Source of the DNA: Bemisia tabaci
Lineage: Eukaryota > Arthropoda > Insecta > Hemiptera > Aleyrodidae
Direction of reading: 5' to 3'
DNA length: 64,000 nucleotides
Assembly (NCBI RefSeq): GCF_918797505.1
Contig: NC_092801.1
Location: 13,640,001 to 13,704,000 of the forward strand
Positions 1 through 12,061 of the stretch are shown here, piece by piece (position 1 is the stretch's first letter; each line of letters begins with the position of its first letter). The position numbers and the translations under genes are program-made. The notes below the pieces were generated by a model. That model was given only the letters and a program-made list of their open reading frames with translations. It made no database searches and had not been told where the DNA came from.

Positions 1-252
1 TTGCCGTGCGAAGGGAGAACGCCGTATGAGCCTTCAGAAGTTGCCATATTTCCTTCGATAAAGAGCGAATTTAGTGGGAAAATTGTGAATAATTTTCCTC
101 AAATTATTCAGACAGATTCGTTCGCAATTTAATGTAAAATATATGAAAATTCCTAGGGGAAATTTGCATAGTTTTCCTCAAATATACAGGTTTTAACCAG
201 GGAAATTTCGCAACTTTCGAATGTTCATATGACGTTCATCCTTAGCATAGCA
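1..252. mobile_element. Family A element, copy 1
   Basis: Short inverted-repeat element. The left end (TGCCGTGCGAAGGGAGAACG) and the right end (ACGTTCATCCTTAGCATAGC) are diverged forms of the family A terminal repeat, whose best copies read CTGCCGTGCTAAGGAAAAAC. The first base or so is cut by the window edge. No coding capacity. Confidence 0.75.
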
Positions 253-550
253 TATTAGAAATGCCTAATTACCCTTAATTTTTCCTTCACTCAAGAAAAA
301 TCTAATACGTGAGGTTCATGCTTAATTTCTTCTAATTTTTCCTTTATTTAACAAGCAACAAAAACCGGGTGTCTGCCTAATTCCCTCTAGTTTTCCGTTT
401 GTTTAACAAAAAAACAACAACCGAGTGTCTCTTCAAATTTTATATGAGATTTTCCTGATTTGTTACTCGAATACCTTGACACTTTCTATAATTTACAAAT
501 CAACTTCTTGACGAATCTAATAAAATGTTTCATTTTTGCATGCGCTGCAC

Positions 551-800
551 TATATCGACGGTGGAAGTCCGCAACCATCTCTGTTTGCGACGTTGCAGAC
601 TTCCTTTCATACTTCATTTTTTAAATAAAAAACTTCTCAACGGCAATTCTTGAGAACTGTTGTGATTTCTTTTTTCTATGGGCGAAGGAAAATCTGCAAA
701 AATTTCAAGGAATGATGTCTATTTGATCATCTTAGAAAAAATAACGCAGGAGCGGAGCTTTTCAGACACCGCAAATGAGATACGTGGCTACGGACTTACG
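551..800. mobile_element. Family B element, copy 1
   Basis: Left end TATCGACGGTGG, then the conserved core TTTGCGACGTTGCAGACTTC at about 585, and right-end motifs CACCGCAAATGAGATACGTG near 770. The right terminus is diverged. Confidence 0.65.
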
Positions 801-802
801 GA

Positions 803-1032
803 CTTTTTTTAGAGGAAAAATATCGCATTCGAGTGCAGTTTCGATATCAGTATCGAATGCAATATTTTGCCTCTAAAGAGAAAAGAAAAGAGAGAGAAAA
901 AAAACCAACGCCTTTAAGACGTTGAATTTGCTTGTCGAACAGAATTACGATCTCGAAATTCGAGAAAAACGACGAGTAGCCGAAAAAATGGAACAAATTG
1001 ATGCGATAAATCGCATGTCATTCTGACACTTG
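803..1032. mobile_element. partial copy of the 417-bp foldback family
   Basis: A hairpin at about 812-876 (AGAGGAAAAATATCGCATTC pairing with the segment ending TTTTGCCTCT) and the flank to 1032 match the centre and right arm of the foldback at 22272-22688. The matching left arm is missing, its place taken by the family B copy at 551-800. Confidence 0.55.
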
Positions 1033-1587
1033 AATGATACAGCATATTCCGTAACGCAGCCAAGACATAAAATCGAATACAAGATTCCACCTTCGCCGGG
1101 ATACTGGTGAGGGGCCTTGGTTCTGACTGGGGGAAGACTGCAGCACCCTGTATAACTTACAGAAGAAGAGGACCGTAAAAGGGAAGACGATAGAATCGTC
1201 ACTTTGGCTCCGCCCCGAACAACCTCAGCAACAAACCACAAGAACTCTATTAATCCTCACCTTAGCGAATGAAGTCACTTTCCCATCGAGGTAGATACAA
1301 GGCGGAGCATTGGTTGAACTTGAAAAAAAAACCGCTCCCGCTTCAAAAAATTGACGACCCTGTACCACCATGGAGAGGAATAACGCCATAAGTTGCTAAA
1401 TGCCCCAACGTTGCTAAATGTCTCTTAATAATAGGAATTTTTAGAAAGTCTTCCCTTGTGCATTTTTCCGGGAACTTTTACCGGAAAAATCCGTAGAATT
1501 AATACACGATTCGAAGAAAAGTATGCAAAGCGCTCCTCCTTACCGAGGTACTCACGTGTAGTTTACCGAGAGAATTTTAGGACTATC
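1033..1587. other. intergenic, nothing recognised
   Basis: AT-rich sequence between repeats. Short open frames exist on both strands, but no splice-consistent or domain-like coding was seen. Confidence 0.5.
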
Positions 1588-1808
1588 ATATCGATGGCTT
1601 CAGTGGGAAACCCCGTATCTCGATTTGCGACGTTGCAGATTTCCTATCATACTTAATTTAATCTGAGGAATGCCGGGAGTAATTTCTTGAAAACTTCCTT
1701 GATTTTTACTCTAATCAGTACCATATTCTGTCTTTTCAAGCTACAAATTAGACTAGTTTCTCTTCCAAAATAATCAACGAGGAGCGAATAATTTTAAACA
1801 CCGCAATA

Positions 1809-3297
1809 CTGCCGCGCTAACAGGGTGTCTACAAGATTTTCAAAATGAAATTCCCTGACAATTCTAGGTTTTCCATGACAAAAAATGACAAAATTCCCTG
1901 ACTTTTTGGGTTTAGCCATACGATGAACTAGTTAGAAAATATTAAAAAAAACTATCCTTAGGAATGACCCCGTAAAGTCATATTCTGAATTACCTTGGCG
2001 TTGGAAGGAGTTGAGTAATACTTTTGAAAGGAACGAGATCCTAAATACTCAAAATAAAGCTGATTCCAAAATGGTATACTCAGACTAAAATTCACCTTCA
2101 AAAATTTTCAAGCTCTACTACGCTTTCTTCGTGACATATTGCCCCGTATACTTTTGAAAATTCAAACTATAGTTCACCCTGGTGGTTTCATAAAGATTGG
2201 CATATTACTTAGTGCCCTGAAAATACAAGTCTCTTTTTCTTAAAATATAAAACAAGAGTTGTAAATGTGCCCAACTCAGGTAGATTTTGCTATAATCAAG
2301 AGGAAATACGAGTTTCTCCTCGATTTTAGATAAAGTTTGATTCGGGATTTTTTTTTTTTTAATTTAAGGCCAATTAATTCAATGGATCCCAGAACCTATT
2401 GTTGGTATTGAATTTGTCTTATACTCAACAAACGTTGGCTTGTTAGAATATGATCATGATCCACCAATAATATTTCTACAAGATGGATGCACCAGCTGTG
2501 AACATGTTGATTTAAGAACCAGAAAAATTTCATGCAAAATGCAGTTGACATTAAATATTTCTTTACTCAGTTAAAGAAAAACTAAAATTCTGGCACTTTC
2601 ATTATATTTCCTAACTTATTGAAAAAATTGATTAACCGTCGGCTCCAAACTGGGGCACTTAGTTTCCTATCATTATTTACTGTAATTTTCTGCTGTTAGC
2701 AAGTGAACTTCATTCAAGTCTATTTAGTCTATCTTGCCATTTGGCATGAATTAAGTAGATCAATTAAATAGGGCAGATCGATTCGATCTTTAAAGTTAGC
2801 GAACACACATTAGTGAACCTAGCGGCCGTGTTGCAAACTGGTTAAACAGAGCAGTTTACATTATCAGCCACGCGAGCGCGCTACTCGGCCAATTCGGCAG
2901 TGACGAGCAAAAATAGCCGCGAAATGTTCGAATTGCAAAAATTCCCTGACTTTCACCGGTTTTCGATCGAATTCCCTGACTTTTCCCGGTTTTCCAGACA
3001 GTGATCAAATTCCCTGATTTTTCCCGGTTTTCCAGACCTGCAGACACCCTGGCTAAGGAAAAACGCCGTATGAACATTCGAGAAGTGCCAACTTTCCTTC
3101 GATAAAACGCTTATTCTTGAGGATAGCTACGAATATTTTTCCTTCAAATTTTCAGAATCTTCAGGCGAAATTGCGAACAAAATTACCTGAAGAATTGGGA
3201 GGAAAATATTCCTAAGTTAATAGGAGATTCACATTTTATTAAAGGAAATTTGGCAGCGCCTGAAGGTTCATACGGCGTTTTTTCCTCAGCACGGCAG
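1809..3297. mobile_element. Family A element, copy 2, inserted in family B and itself split
   Basis: Left end CTGCCGCGCTAA at 1809-1820, then interrupted; it resumes at 3052 (GCTAAGGAAAAACGCC) and ends at 3297 with CAGCACGGCAG. It is flanked by AATA at 1805-1808 and 3298-3301, a perfect 4-bp target duplication. Confidence 0.85.
1821..3051. mobile_element. 1231-bp element with CAGGGTGTCT ends (family E)
   Basis: Starts CAGGGTGTCTACA and ends TGCAGACACCCTG. Both terminal regions contain repeated 'AATTCCCTGA...' motifs, tandemly repeated three times near the right end (about 2930-3030). GCTAA occurs immediately on both sides (1816-1820 and 3052-3056), a likely 5-bp target duplication within family A. 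No transposase frame is visible, so it is nonautonomous. Confidence 0.8.
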
Positions 3298-3331
3298 AAT
3301 AGATACGTGCTTCCGCACTTCGGCCAACGAC

Positions 3332-4869
3332 ATGGCCACTCGAACAAATTGGCGGATGCGGCAAATTGGCAACATTGTTTCTTTCTATTAAAACCTATGG
3401 AAATGTATCGACTCTTGGAGGGGCAGGTGCTCCGAGAAAATCGATTATTTCACATACGTCTTAATAGAGGAAACCCGGTGTTGCCAAAATGCTGGATCCA
3501 CTTCTGCTCGAACAATGTCTAATTTTACCTGATAAAATACGGATTTCCTGAAAACTCGGGAATCTAACGATTTGTCTTGAACAATAATTTTTTCGGAAGA
3601 TTCAATTCGTAATTCAATCTCGTGCTCTTTGAAGTTGTTTTTAAATAAGAGAATATGGAATTTTCTAGGAACATAAGGACGACGCTGAATTCCGCCTGAT
3701 AACATACGAATCCTCTGGAAGATCAGGGAATCTTTCTATGTGAATTTTAGGGCGCGACTCAAACAAGAGTTTTCTTACGGGTTTTGCAGAGAATATTCGA
3801 GATACTTTCCTTGAGGATAAATAGTCAAGTCATCCTAAGGATTCGGCAATATTTGAATAATTTTACGGCGTTGTTCCGATGCACCGTTGCGTTAAAAAAA
3901 AGTCAAAGCGAGCGCGACCGAATTTCGTAACGATCGCGGGACTGTTTTCCGGTACACATCATTTCACAATGCGGGGAGGGGGGGGGGTTAGTTTGTTTTA
4001 CTTTTATATATTTCCTTTGTTTTCCTCTTTATTACTGGAAAAACCGCTGAGCATTCAATCGAGAATTCAAACGTGTGATTTGGAGCTGGCAGAGTCCAAA
4101 AAATTGGCTCAGTTTTTCTCCGCCCGACAATTTCCCGGAAAATTGACATTTTCCGAAGAAAAAGGACTTTCCCAGGGAAAATTCGAACTTTCAGAGAACT
4201 GGTGCAAAAATGAAAAATAAATAATTCCTCCCTGGATTCAACAGCCATAAATTGCCTAGGGGAGCGTGTAGCTGCTAGAAATCATTTGGACATTTTTGGG
4301 TGATGCATGGGAGAGCAAAGATCATTTTTACTGAAGTGTGCAGATTGCAGAAATTTCTCACGAAATACCCTGCATCTTCGACAAGACAGACCTGGCAATA
4401 CAACTCTACAAGAATTCATATGGTATACCACTTGAGGGGACATCCAAAGATGACATCAGGAGTTTTCCCTAATTTTCCGACCCATCGGCTTAAAGTGGCT
4501 TAAAATAAAAAAAAAAGTTTCGGCTCAACTGAATTGCTTCGTATCTAGTTACCAACTTCAGATTGATAGTAAAACACGGAAAAAAATTGATATTATCTCA
4601 TGAAAACCGGACTGCAGTTAAAGAGAGAGAGAAAAAAACAAGCCAATAAGCCATTTCCACTTGGCAAGCCACACAATTTAATCATCCATTCATATTCCCA
4701 AGGAGTGAAGCTGCAATGTGAACGGACCACCACTGCACTGCACTAGTGTACAAATGAAAGGGAAAGTTTCCCAACATGTACGCAATGAAACTACTTTGCT
4801 GAATTCATTTCAAACAGGGGGAATAGTTTGTAAGTGAATTACAAAAACCACGAAAATAATATAATGTTA
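3332..4869. other. intergenic, no gene recognised
   Basis: AT-rich, with a G-run near 3976-3988. Open frames up to about 110 codons lack any domain, splice or composition support. Nothing further seen. Confidence 0.5.
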
Positions 4870-5121
4870 ATTGGATCGAGTTCATCAGAAAGGAACCAAG
4901 CCTAATTATGTTGATGGGTAAAATTAGGTTTAAAGCTGCATTTCTCCATAAGACTCAATGTAAAAAAATAACTTCAACCCCTTTTTTCACGAAGTAAATA
5001 TTTATTCTGGTCTTAGAATTTTTGGTAGAAGAAAATGTACGACTAGCTGAGCTCAAAACCACTCATAACTCAATTTTTTCCAAAATGTGGGTTGGTTCCT
5101 TTCTGATGAACTCAGTCCAAT
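4870..5121. mobile_element. Family C element, copy 1 (TTAA-flanked)
   Basis: Terminal inverted repeats TTGGATCGAGTTCATCAGAA and TTCTGATGAACTCAGTCCAA, about 30 bp each. The element reads TTAA|TTGG...CCAA|TTAA, so it has a TTAA target duplication, as in piggyBac or Kolobok nonautonomous elements. A second copy is at 50181-50435. Confidence 0.75.
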
Positions 5122-5620
5122 TAAGGCATTGCCTTCAGAGAAAAGAGGACCACTTAATGTCCTTGGCAAACCAGTACACATATCCTCCATATTCATCAAA
5201 AAGTGCCTAGTTTGAAACTAGAGGGGGGAAAAATTCATCTTATGGTAAGCCCTGAGCCAATAAAATATTATGAGTATGATGTGTATTATAAAAATGGGAA
5301 TACATGCAATTAATTATTCAAATACAAAAGCAGGAGGCTGCCAGTAAAATTGGAAACCTCAAAATGTAGGCAGCAAACAGACATTATTTGAGCATCAGAG
5401 ATAAAGCAGAGCGGTCCTCTGAAAGGGGGGACTGGCTGACTCCCTTCCACCAAACTTTGAATCAAATTTACTCGCTTATTAACAGTGGGCCTCTGAGAAG
5501 GATAAATGGGCCTTGGCCGCCCCCCCCCCCCCCCTCCCTGTACCGATTGAAAATTCCCTGGAAAAAACTTGTAGATGTGCAAACAGATAATTAAATGCTT
5601 TTTTTCATTTATAATCTTAC

Positions 5621-5772
5621 CTGTGAAGTCTGGCTTGAGTACGAGGGTGATTGGATCGAGTTGTTAAAATAGTCCAAGCCTTGTCCGTTTGATCCGTTGG
5701 CACTCCCGATGTAAGAGCTCCTGGGTGCATTCAGGTTAGTAAAAAGGTCAGAAACTGTCATGCGAGTATCAG
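5621..5772 (-). CDS. gene 3 coding exon 3
   Basis: The carried A plus CT makes Thr; then DTRMTVSDLFTNLNAPRSSY to SYSSQTSQ. 152 nt, ending in phase 0 at GTAAGA. No stop before the donor, so the protein is longer. Confidence 0.65.
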
Positions 5773-7684
5773 CTGCAAAAATAACCCGAGGACACTTAAA
5801 TTACTCAACCGCATGAGACTCTTCAGAATCAAAGACAGAAAAACTAAGAGGAGAGGAGATTAGATCAGTGTTTGAAAACAGCTGCAGCTGCACAATAATT
5901 TCAATAAAATGGAGGCAGTGTGCAAACTATTAAATAATACACATACCAAGCAAAATCATTCCTGTGAGAAATCGGCTAAAAGTAAGTTAAAATTCTTTCG
6001 GATTTCCCAACAGGTAGGACTAAAAATATTGTTAGCATTGTGCATTGATACCGCAGAAGAGCATAAATCATAGGATCTTAACTTGAAATAGGTAAATGAG
6101 AGTAACTTGAAATAGGTTAATGAGAGGACAGACACACCTCTATATGCACTAATGACTGAATATGGTAATTAATAAGTATTTATAAAGGAATATCAACAGC
6201 AAATTATCACCTGAATCAAAGGAGGAAATTGATTGCAATTCACAAGATACTTTAACTAGAACAATAAATTTCCACGCATCAATCAGCAAAAAACTGTCTC
6301 CTCAAAGAAAGAGCAGGAGGAGAGGCAGGCATAGATCTACACTGATTATCTAAGAGGTAATTTGGGACTGAATGATATGGCTTGGATATGCAGGGGTAGG
6401 AGCGACTAATTAGGACTTGAGATTAATTGTTCATTGCTGGGTTTGAAGTAAAACCAGGGAAGGATTAGAGGTAAAGATAAATATGATTTGGCCATTACTT
6501 ACTTGGAGGTGATGGGCTGAAAGATGATTCTGTCCTGCAATCAGAGTCAAGACTTCCCTGGCGATGAAAGACAACCTCATCTTCCTGTTGGAACCATGAC
6601 CCGAGAGACGAATTCTTCTGCAAAAGTTAATAAAAATACTCAGTGAAAATTTGGCAGCAAACTTACCAAACATGGATTTGGAAAGGTAAATCCACTGATC
6701 AAAATTCAAGTATGTTGAGTTAAAGGCAGTCCTGCTTACTCTCTTGAAAAATTACATCCATCAGAAATTTGTGATTAACTTAACTGAAATGGATGCATGA
6801 AATGATTGCCTCTTCATCAGCCGAAAAAGGAGTTCAGAGACAAACATTTGACTGGAATTGAACGATATGAGACTGCTGAAGTCACTTGCTGACAATGTCA
6901 GGTACTTCGCATTAAGTAAGACAAGAATAGGCTTGAGTGGAGAAAAATCACGGATAAAATAAAAATTGGCTCCCTCTTAACCAAAGGATCTTCTAGACTT
7001 GGACTTAAAAGCTTAAGAACATACCTCGAACATGTTTAGTTGAAGTTCTAACAAGCTCAGAAACAAGAGGTAAGAGCTAAAATCCTCAGGAGCAAGGCTG
7101 CGAAAGTACTGAGGTTAGGAAGAGAACTGAGCGAGGAAAATTTCGCTTTGAGGACGCCGAAAAGTGATAGAATTTGTAGACTTTAGCCACAGGTCCGACA
7201 CATGGAGGTAGAAACGCTTCGTTGAGGAATCGAAGATGGAAGATAGAATTCAGGTGCCGTAAATGATACGTACACACGTACAGAAGGATTCAAGAAAACA
7301 GGATACTCAGTAAATATTTGCGGAAAATTAGGTACGGTAGCGACGAAAGGTTAAGAGGGTGACAACAAAATTTGTTAAACAAACCCACTACCGTACTTCA
7401 CATTTGAAGTGACTGCAAGTGAAAACTTAGTGAAATAGATAGGCCACAAGGTTCAAGATAGTTAAACCTTTACTCACAGGTAACATGAAGCTTGCAGATT
7501 GATGTAAAGGGACAGAAAATTCAGGATGGATTCAACGTCCGTCGATCATGAGTCACTGAGAGGACAGAAAGTATGAAGCTACAAGTAAGTACACAAAAAA
7601 TTAGCTAAAAATGTGTTGAGGAAGAACACTTACTTGTCGAAGTGTGCTGCCACTGAGAGGCATCTTAATGCAGTCGCCTTTCAT
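5621..7684 (-). CDS. N-terminal three exons of an unrecognised Ser-rich protein (partial)
   Basis: Exons 7684-7634, 6617-6503 and 5772-5621 (318 nt, 106 residues) join in phase with GTAAG donors and pyrimidine-AG acceptors. The product begins MKGDCIKMPLSGSTLRQKNS, continues SLGSWFQQEDEVVFHRQGSL and later MTVSDLFTNLNAPRSSYIG. It is rich in Ser, Asn and Gln and looks disordered; no domain, signal peptide or membrane segment is visible. The third exon ends at a donor in phase 0, so the gene continues to the left. No further exon is recognisable in the transposon-rich 1-5600, so the next exon is likely outside the window. I could not assign a family. Consistent splice phase across three exons is the main argument that it is real. 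Confidence 0.6.
6503..6617 (-). CDS. gene 3 coding exon 2
   Basis: Encodes KNSSLGSWFQQEDEVV to SSFSPSPP between a TTTTGCAG acceptor and a GTAAGT donor. 115 nt, one base carried forward. The Gly-Ser-Leu-Asp-Ser-Asp stretch looks like a phosphorylation-type linker. Confidence 0.65.
7634..7684 (-). CDS. gene 3 coding exon 1
   Basis: ATG at 7684 gives 17 codons (MKGDCIKMPLSGSTLRQ) and ends at GTAAGT in phase 0. No acceptor is evident just upstream, so the exon probably includes the 5' UTR. Confidence 0.6.
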
Positions 7685-8480
7685 GATTAAAACTACAAGT
7701 TCACTTTCAGTTTAACAATAAAACTGACACTAAAAGTTGATACAGAACTTAAAACTAAAGAAGTATCACCGGGTACGATCACGGACGCTTCCTCATCGGA
7801 CGAGCGCGAGACGAACTCTGCGGCCAGGAGGGATTCGCTCGGATTGGTTTCGCGGGGCGAAGAGGGGAGTGCGGGGTGGCCGCTGAAGTTGGAGAGTGGT
7901 ACGGAGGGGGAAGGATAGAGAAAGAAGGAGAAAAACACACGACTGATAAACCCACCCCAGGTACTTCGGCGGCGTTTCTTGACCACAGATAAGGAAAAGA
8001 TTTCAGATTGGTAAAATTAGCAAGAAAGGTGGCAAGAGACAGGATGTGAATAAACGAACACCTGCACCTGTAATATTCTGTTGCCGATTTCGGGGAAAAG
8101 CGTCTAGGACCACAGACAAGGCTTCCCTCGTCTGAGGGGCGGCACGCCCAAAGGCAAAGGATCTGACTCGATGTGCGATAAGATGATTTCCAAAGGAGGA
8201 AATCTTACGCGATGCGTTTATCCAACATAATTTGCTACGTAGTTTTGTTTCGTAGAAAAAGGGGCGGAAATCGCAGGCAGAAAATCCCAAAAACCTGAGA
8301 AAAGTGTCTCCCGAAAAAGGTATTCGCTCTAGTGTTCGCAAGAAAGGTGTCACGGATATATGTAGAAATGGACAGTACTTTAAAGGAGAGTCCCCCTCTA
8401 TTTTAAAGCAAGAAGGAAACAAGCCACATCAGCTAATTCCATTTAATTGGGCAATTTAATTATATACACATGAAAACGGT
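7685..8480 (-). promoter_or_regulatory. 5' leader and probable promoter of gene 3
   Basis: Directly upstream of the gene 3 ATG. The part at about 7780-7970 is clearly richer in G+C and CpG than its surroundings, as expected of an insect promoter/leader. Open frames here on the minus strand (up to 139 codons) have no recognisable features and are probably chance. Confidence 0.35.
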
Positions 8481-11400
8481 GTGCGGATTTTTGTACTTTC
8501 GGTGAATTTTCTGCTTATTTAATACATTGCAAAGTCCATAAAATTTTAACAGGATTCCGCACACTTGTTCTTTTGAAAAAAATTAAATGACCCATTAAAA
8601 TTACCCCTCCCCCTCCCCCCTATTTAATTCCTTTGCAACCACCCCTCCCCCTCAAAACAGCCGCGGGTACCTATCTAGGAATTATGCGCGGACTCCTTCC
8701 AGTAGGTGGGGGGGGGGGGTCTGGGGGGGGCTTTTCCCAGGAAAACTTAAGAGGCAATTTCAGGCTGTAATCAGCAGTTTCGTCTCCTTTTCCACTGCAG
8801 AAAGCTTAGTTTTCACGTGTCAATAAATCATTGTTTTTTTGAAAATTAAACGAAACTTTGTTTCCTTTTTTTCAGAAAAACGGGGGAGGGGATGAAGGAT
8901 TGGGGAGAGAAGAAAAATGGGGGGGGGGGAGAGACGAATAAGGGGGTCGGAGGAGAATATCATCGAGGGAAAACAGGTAACACATTGGCGTTGGCGGGTT
9001 TACGCTAACTGCCCATCAGAAAATCGGATTTTTTTCTGCCAGCCCTAAAAAAACACGAGACGTTCTATTCGACCCCTCCCTCTTTCGGCGTTCTATGACT
9101 GATCGCTCGGATGAAAAATTGCCACCTCGCTGACTTCGCATCAACTTTTCATCTTCATCTAATTTTTAAAAAATTGACGCTACGCGTCGATTTCAGCGTT
9201 ACGCGGCGCAGCCCTGGACTAACCACCTGCTGCCCCCCCCCCCCCACCGTTAACGCACCCGTAACGCAGGCTAAGGACCACTACCCCTTAGCGCATTACG
9301 TATATTAATCGGCCCCTCTCCTTGTACATTCATTCGCGTGAAACTTACCCTTCAATGAGGAGTCTTCCCTAAGTTACAAACCGCTAAACTCGAACACCCT
9401 ACTGCTTACCATCAACCCTGGAGACAACAGACAAAAAATATTTTGAAAACCTAGGAAGATCCCTAAAAATCGTTAAGTTTTTTCCATGTTGCCCCCTTAC
9501 TCCCTGTGACGCTGCGTAACACATTGCCCCCCCCCCCCCTCCCCCATGTCACCGAAATGAGCTGCGTGATTTGTAGGAAAGTAATTTAAAAATGACCACA
9601 TTTCTTATTTCTGACGAAAAACATCCAAGACTACCGATTACATTGAGTGTACTTACGCTGTTCGTTAACGCATATTTGTGGGTGCTCCTTGGAGGCTTTT
9701 CGGATGAGACATAAAATTTCCAGATTTTGCAATTTCAGAGTTGTATTTGCTTAGGCACAATAATAAAAAATGGAAGTTTTATGAAAAAAAAGAAAGTAAA
9801 TAAATCCCAGATTCTACTAACGAGAAAATTGTTTGCCGAAATCTTTTAATCTTGGCAATTTCTTACTACAATTCTCTGAGCGCGATTTCCAATAAGGGAC
9901 GGAGGCTGCTCTCATGTGTTGACAATATTGAGAGGGATATAAAGAAAATCAATGAAGGGTTGATTAGAGAGCCACTTGAAAATCGATAGCCGCCGGCGTG
10001 TAATGTTTCCTTCCGCGTGGCGTGAAACATCTATTCCACCATCTAGGCGGAGAAATTGCCTATACACTTAATTGAAGGAGTTTGATGAGTCTGCGGCCTA
10101 TTCAAACGTAATTAGGTATTTCACTGTCTCCCATGGCCCTGCGGATTTAGTAAAATTTTTCTCGTCACTCAAGGAAAGAACTGACAATGTGTTATCTCGC
10201 AAACTTAACTACTTAAGTAATTAGGTAGCACAAAAGAATTTGGATTATGAAAAATTCTATCACTGGTTTTACCAATGAAAATATTAATTTTATTTTTTCT
10301 ACATACAATTACAAAATATTATTGCTTCCATTTGTATAAACTAAACACGGACTATCTTGATGAAACGAAAGGGTACCTATATGTAACGAAAGGTATATGT
10401 AACACTTGAAATATTTTCGGCAACTTTGGTAACAGAGAAGTAAGGAGGAACAAATGATTCCAATGAACCGATCAAGTCAGTTGTACAAAATATTTCTGCT
10501 ACAGTTGTATCGATTCTGCTGAAAGAGTATTTTTTTTTTGCTTCCAAAAGAAACATCGATAGTTTCAAACGATAAAATAAGTAAACTATGATTCTTGAAA
10601 CAAGGTTCCCATGTAAAAGATAAAAAATGATAGGACTTGGAAAATTTTTTTATTATTTAATAAGAAATCACAGCCTCTCAAAGGAGTACACCTAAACATG
10701 AAGATTTAAAATTTTCTTTGAATGCTACAGCGAGTTACTTTGAAAACATCTATAAGACTCTTGCTTGCCGGAGACAAGATAAGGATGGCATTTTGAGGAT
10801 GAATGTATTTAAAAACAGAAAGAGAACCGTACTCAACAATAACACGTCTGACAATATTATGCACTTCTTTTTTAAATTTAATTCAAACTATAGGGAAACA
10901 ATAGAAGGAAATAGATAGTTCTGATTTCGTTTGACTCATATGTCAGATAAAACAAAGATGGTAAACCTCTGGAAACTCTATTGTGTCTTAATTTAGGACA
11001 TAGCGAATTTCCTATCATAAATATTTTATTTGACAGAAAAACTATAAGCGTAGTTCCTTAAAGCTCAGGTGATGTTTTTCTTAATGTTATGAATGCTTCA
11101 TGAACATTTCCGGCAGTAATGTGTTTGGTTTTCAGTGATGAAAGTAAGACAGAGGTAGAGGTTTCAAAACGGTTAGACTGCAATTTTAATTTTCCGAGTT
11201 TAATATCAATAAGGCACTTTGCCTACAGGAGTTTACTTGAAATTTGGTCACTGTTGTTCAGTGAACTGAACACGATCGATTTGACAAATAGCTCACTTGA
11301 AAATGAATTTGCAAGTTAAAAAAGAGGTAGTTTTAAGACAGACAGCACGTTCGCCCAGATTTAATCAAAATAGTTCAAAAGAGATTGGTCGCTTACTAAA

Positions 11401-11540
11401 GGACACCTATTCTTTTTATAATAATGATAACAATTTTTAAAAAATGTTATTCTTCAGTTATCTTTAAAAATGCTCCCTCCTCATCTGGTACAGACAACTT
11501 GACAACTTTCCGCCACAAAGGGGCATACGTTTACTGGACC
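8480..11540. other. gene-free region with homopolymer-rich stretch
   Basis: 8580-9550 contains many C- and G-runs (for example near 8707-8720, 9233-9246 and 9526-9546). From 9600 to 11540 the sequence is AT-rich with no coding or repeat structure recognised. It separates the 5' end of gene 3 from the 3' end of CDC16, both on the minus strand. Confidence 0.5.
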
Positions 11541-11542
11541 AT

Positions 11543-11548
11543 TTTATT
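11543..11548 (-). terminator. candidate CDC16 polyadenylation signal
   Basis: AATAAA on the minus strand, about 375 bases past the CDC16 stop. It is the nearest canonical hexamer seen downstream. Position alone supports it. Confidence 0.35.
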
Positions 11549-11921
11549 ACTGATACATAGCTAAAACATAGATCCAGGGGAAGGATAGAGAAATTTGGAT
11601 ACTGTAAACACAAAAGCTACTTTCATTCAAGAGATCAGTCCAAAGTTGGTGCAGATCTAAGTAAATAAGTTTGTATCATTTTTAGCTTACGAATGGCCTC
11701 ACTAGGGTCCTCAGGAAAATTAAATGAAAAAATTTTCCCGTCTGTGATTTGGAATTCCATTCCACTCTACTCGAGTGTAGCGGTTTCTAAAGAGGTATTT
11801 CAAAAGGGTCTGCATTTTTTTCTTGCTGCTTTATCCCAATACCAAATATAGGGCTAAATGCCAATGAAAATGGCGTGTTTTGAAAATTTACTGAAAGACA
11901 TATGACGTCTTGTCGAAGTAT

Positions 11922-12061
11922 TCAGGCCCCACCGAACAAGTTTTTACTGACACTTTCCGTTGAAATCACCATTTTAGAACTCATATCTGAGTCTTCTGAT
12001 AATTCTTTCGCAGGTTTGGAGATTTCCATTAGATACGATGAATCTTGAGATTCTTCACCAT
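11922..12061 (-). CDS. CDC16: CDC16 coding exon 12, C-terminal tail and stop
   Basis: Encodes 46 residues of Ser/Glu-rich tail (DGEESQDSSYLMEISK ... SVSKNLFGGA) and TGA at 11924-11922. The family has a disordered phospho-rich tail at this place. The acceptor (CCCCAG) and the phase (G + AT = Asp) support it, but residue-level conservation is low. Confidence 0.8.

Larger units (their letters stand above)
1588..3331. mobile_element. Family B element, copy 2, split by a nested insertion
   Basis: Left part 1588-1808 starts ATATCGATGGC and includes TTTGCGACGTTGCAGATTTC. The right part resumes at 3302 with GATACGTGCTTCCGCACTTC and ends CGGCCAACGA. The gap is exactly filled by a family A element. 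Confidence 0.8.

Noticed and set aside
5022..5210. Plus-strand frame similar to one at 50228-50437 (ENVRLxELK ... FSKxWVGSFLMNS)
   Set aside because: The similarity is due to two copies of the noncoding family C element; the frame ends in its terminal repeat.
8003..8422. 139-codon open frame on the minus strand upstream of gene 3
   Set aside because: No domain, no family resemblance, no splice context. It lies in leader/promoter-like sequence and reads like a chance frame.
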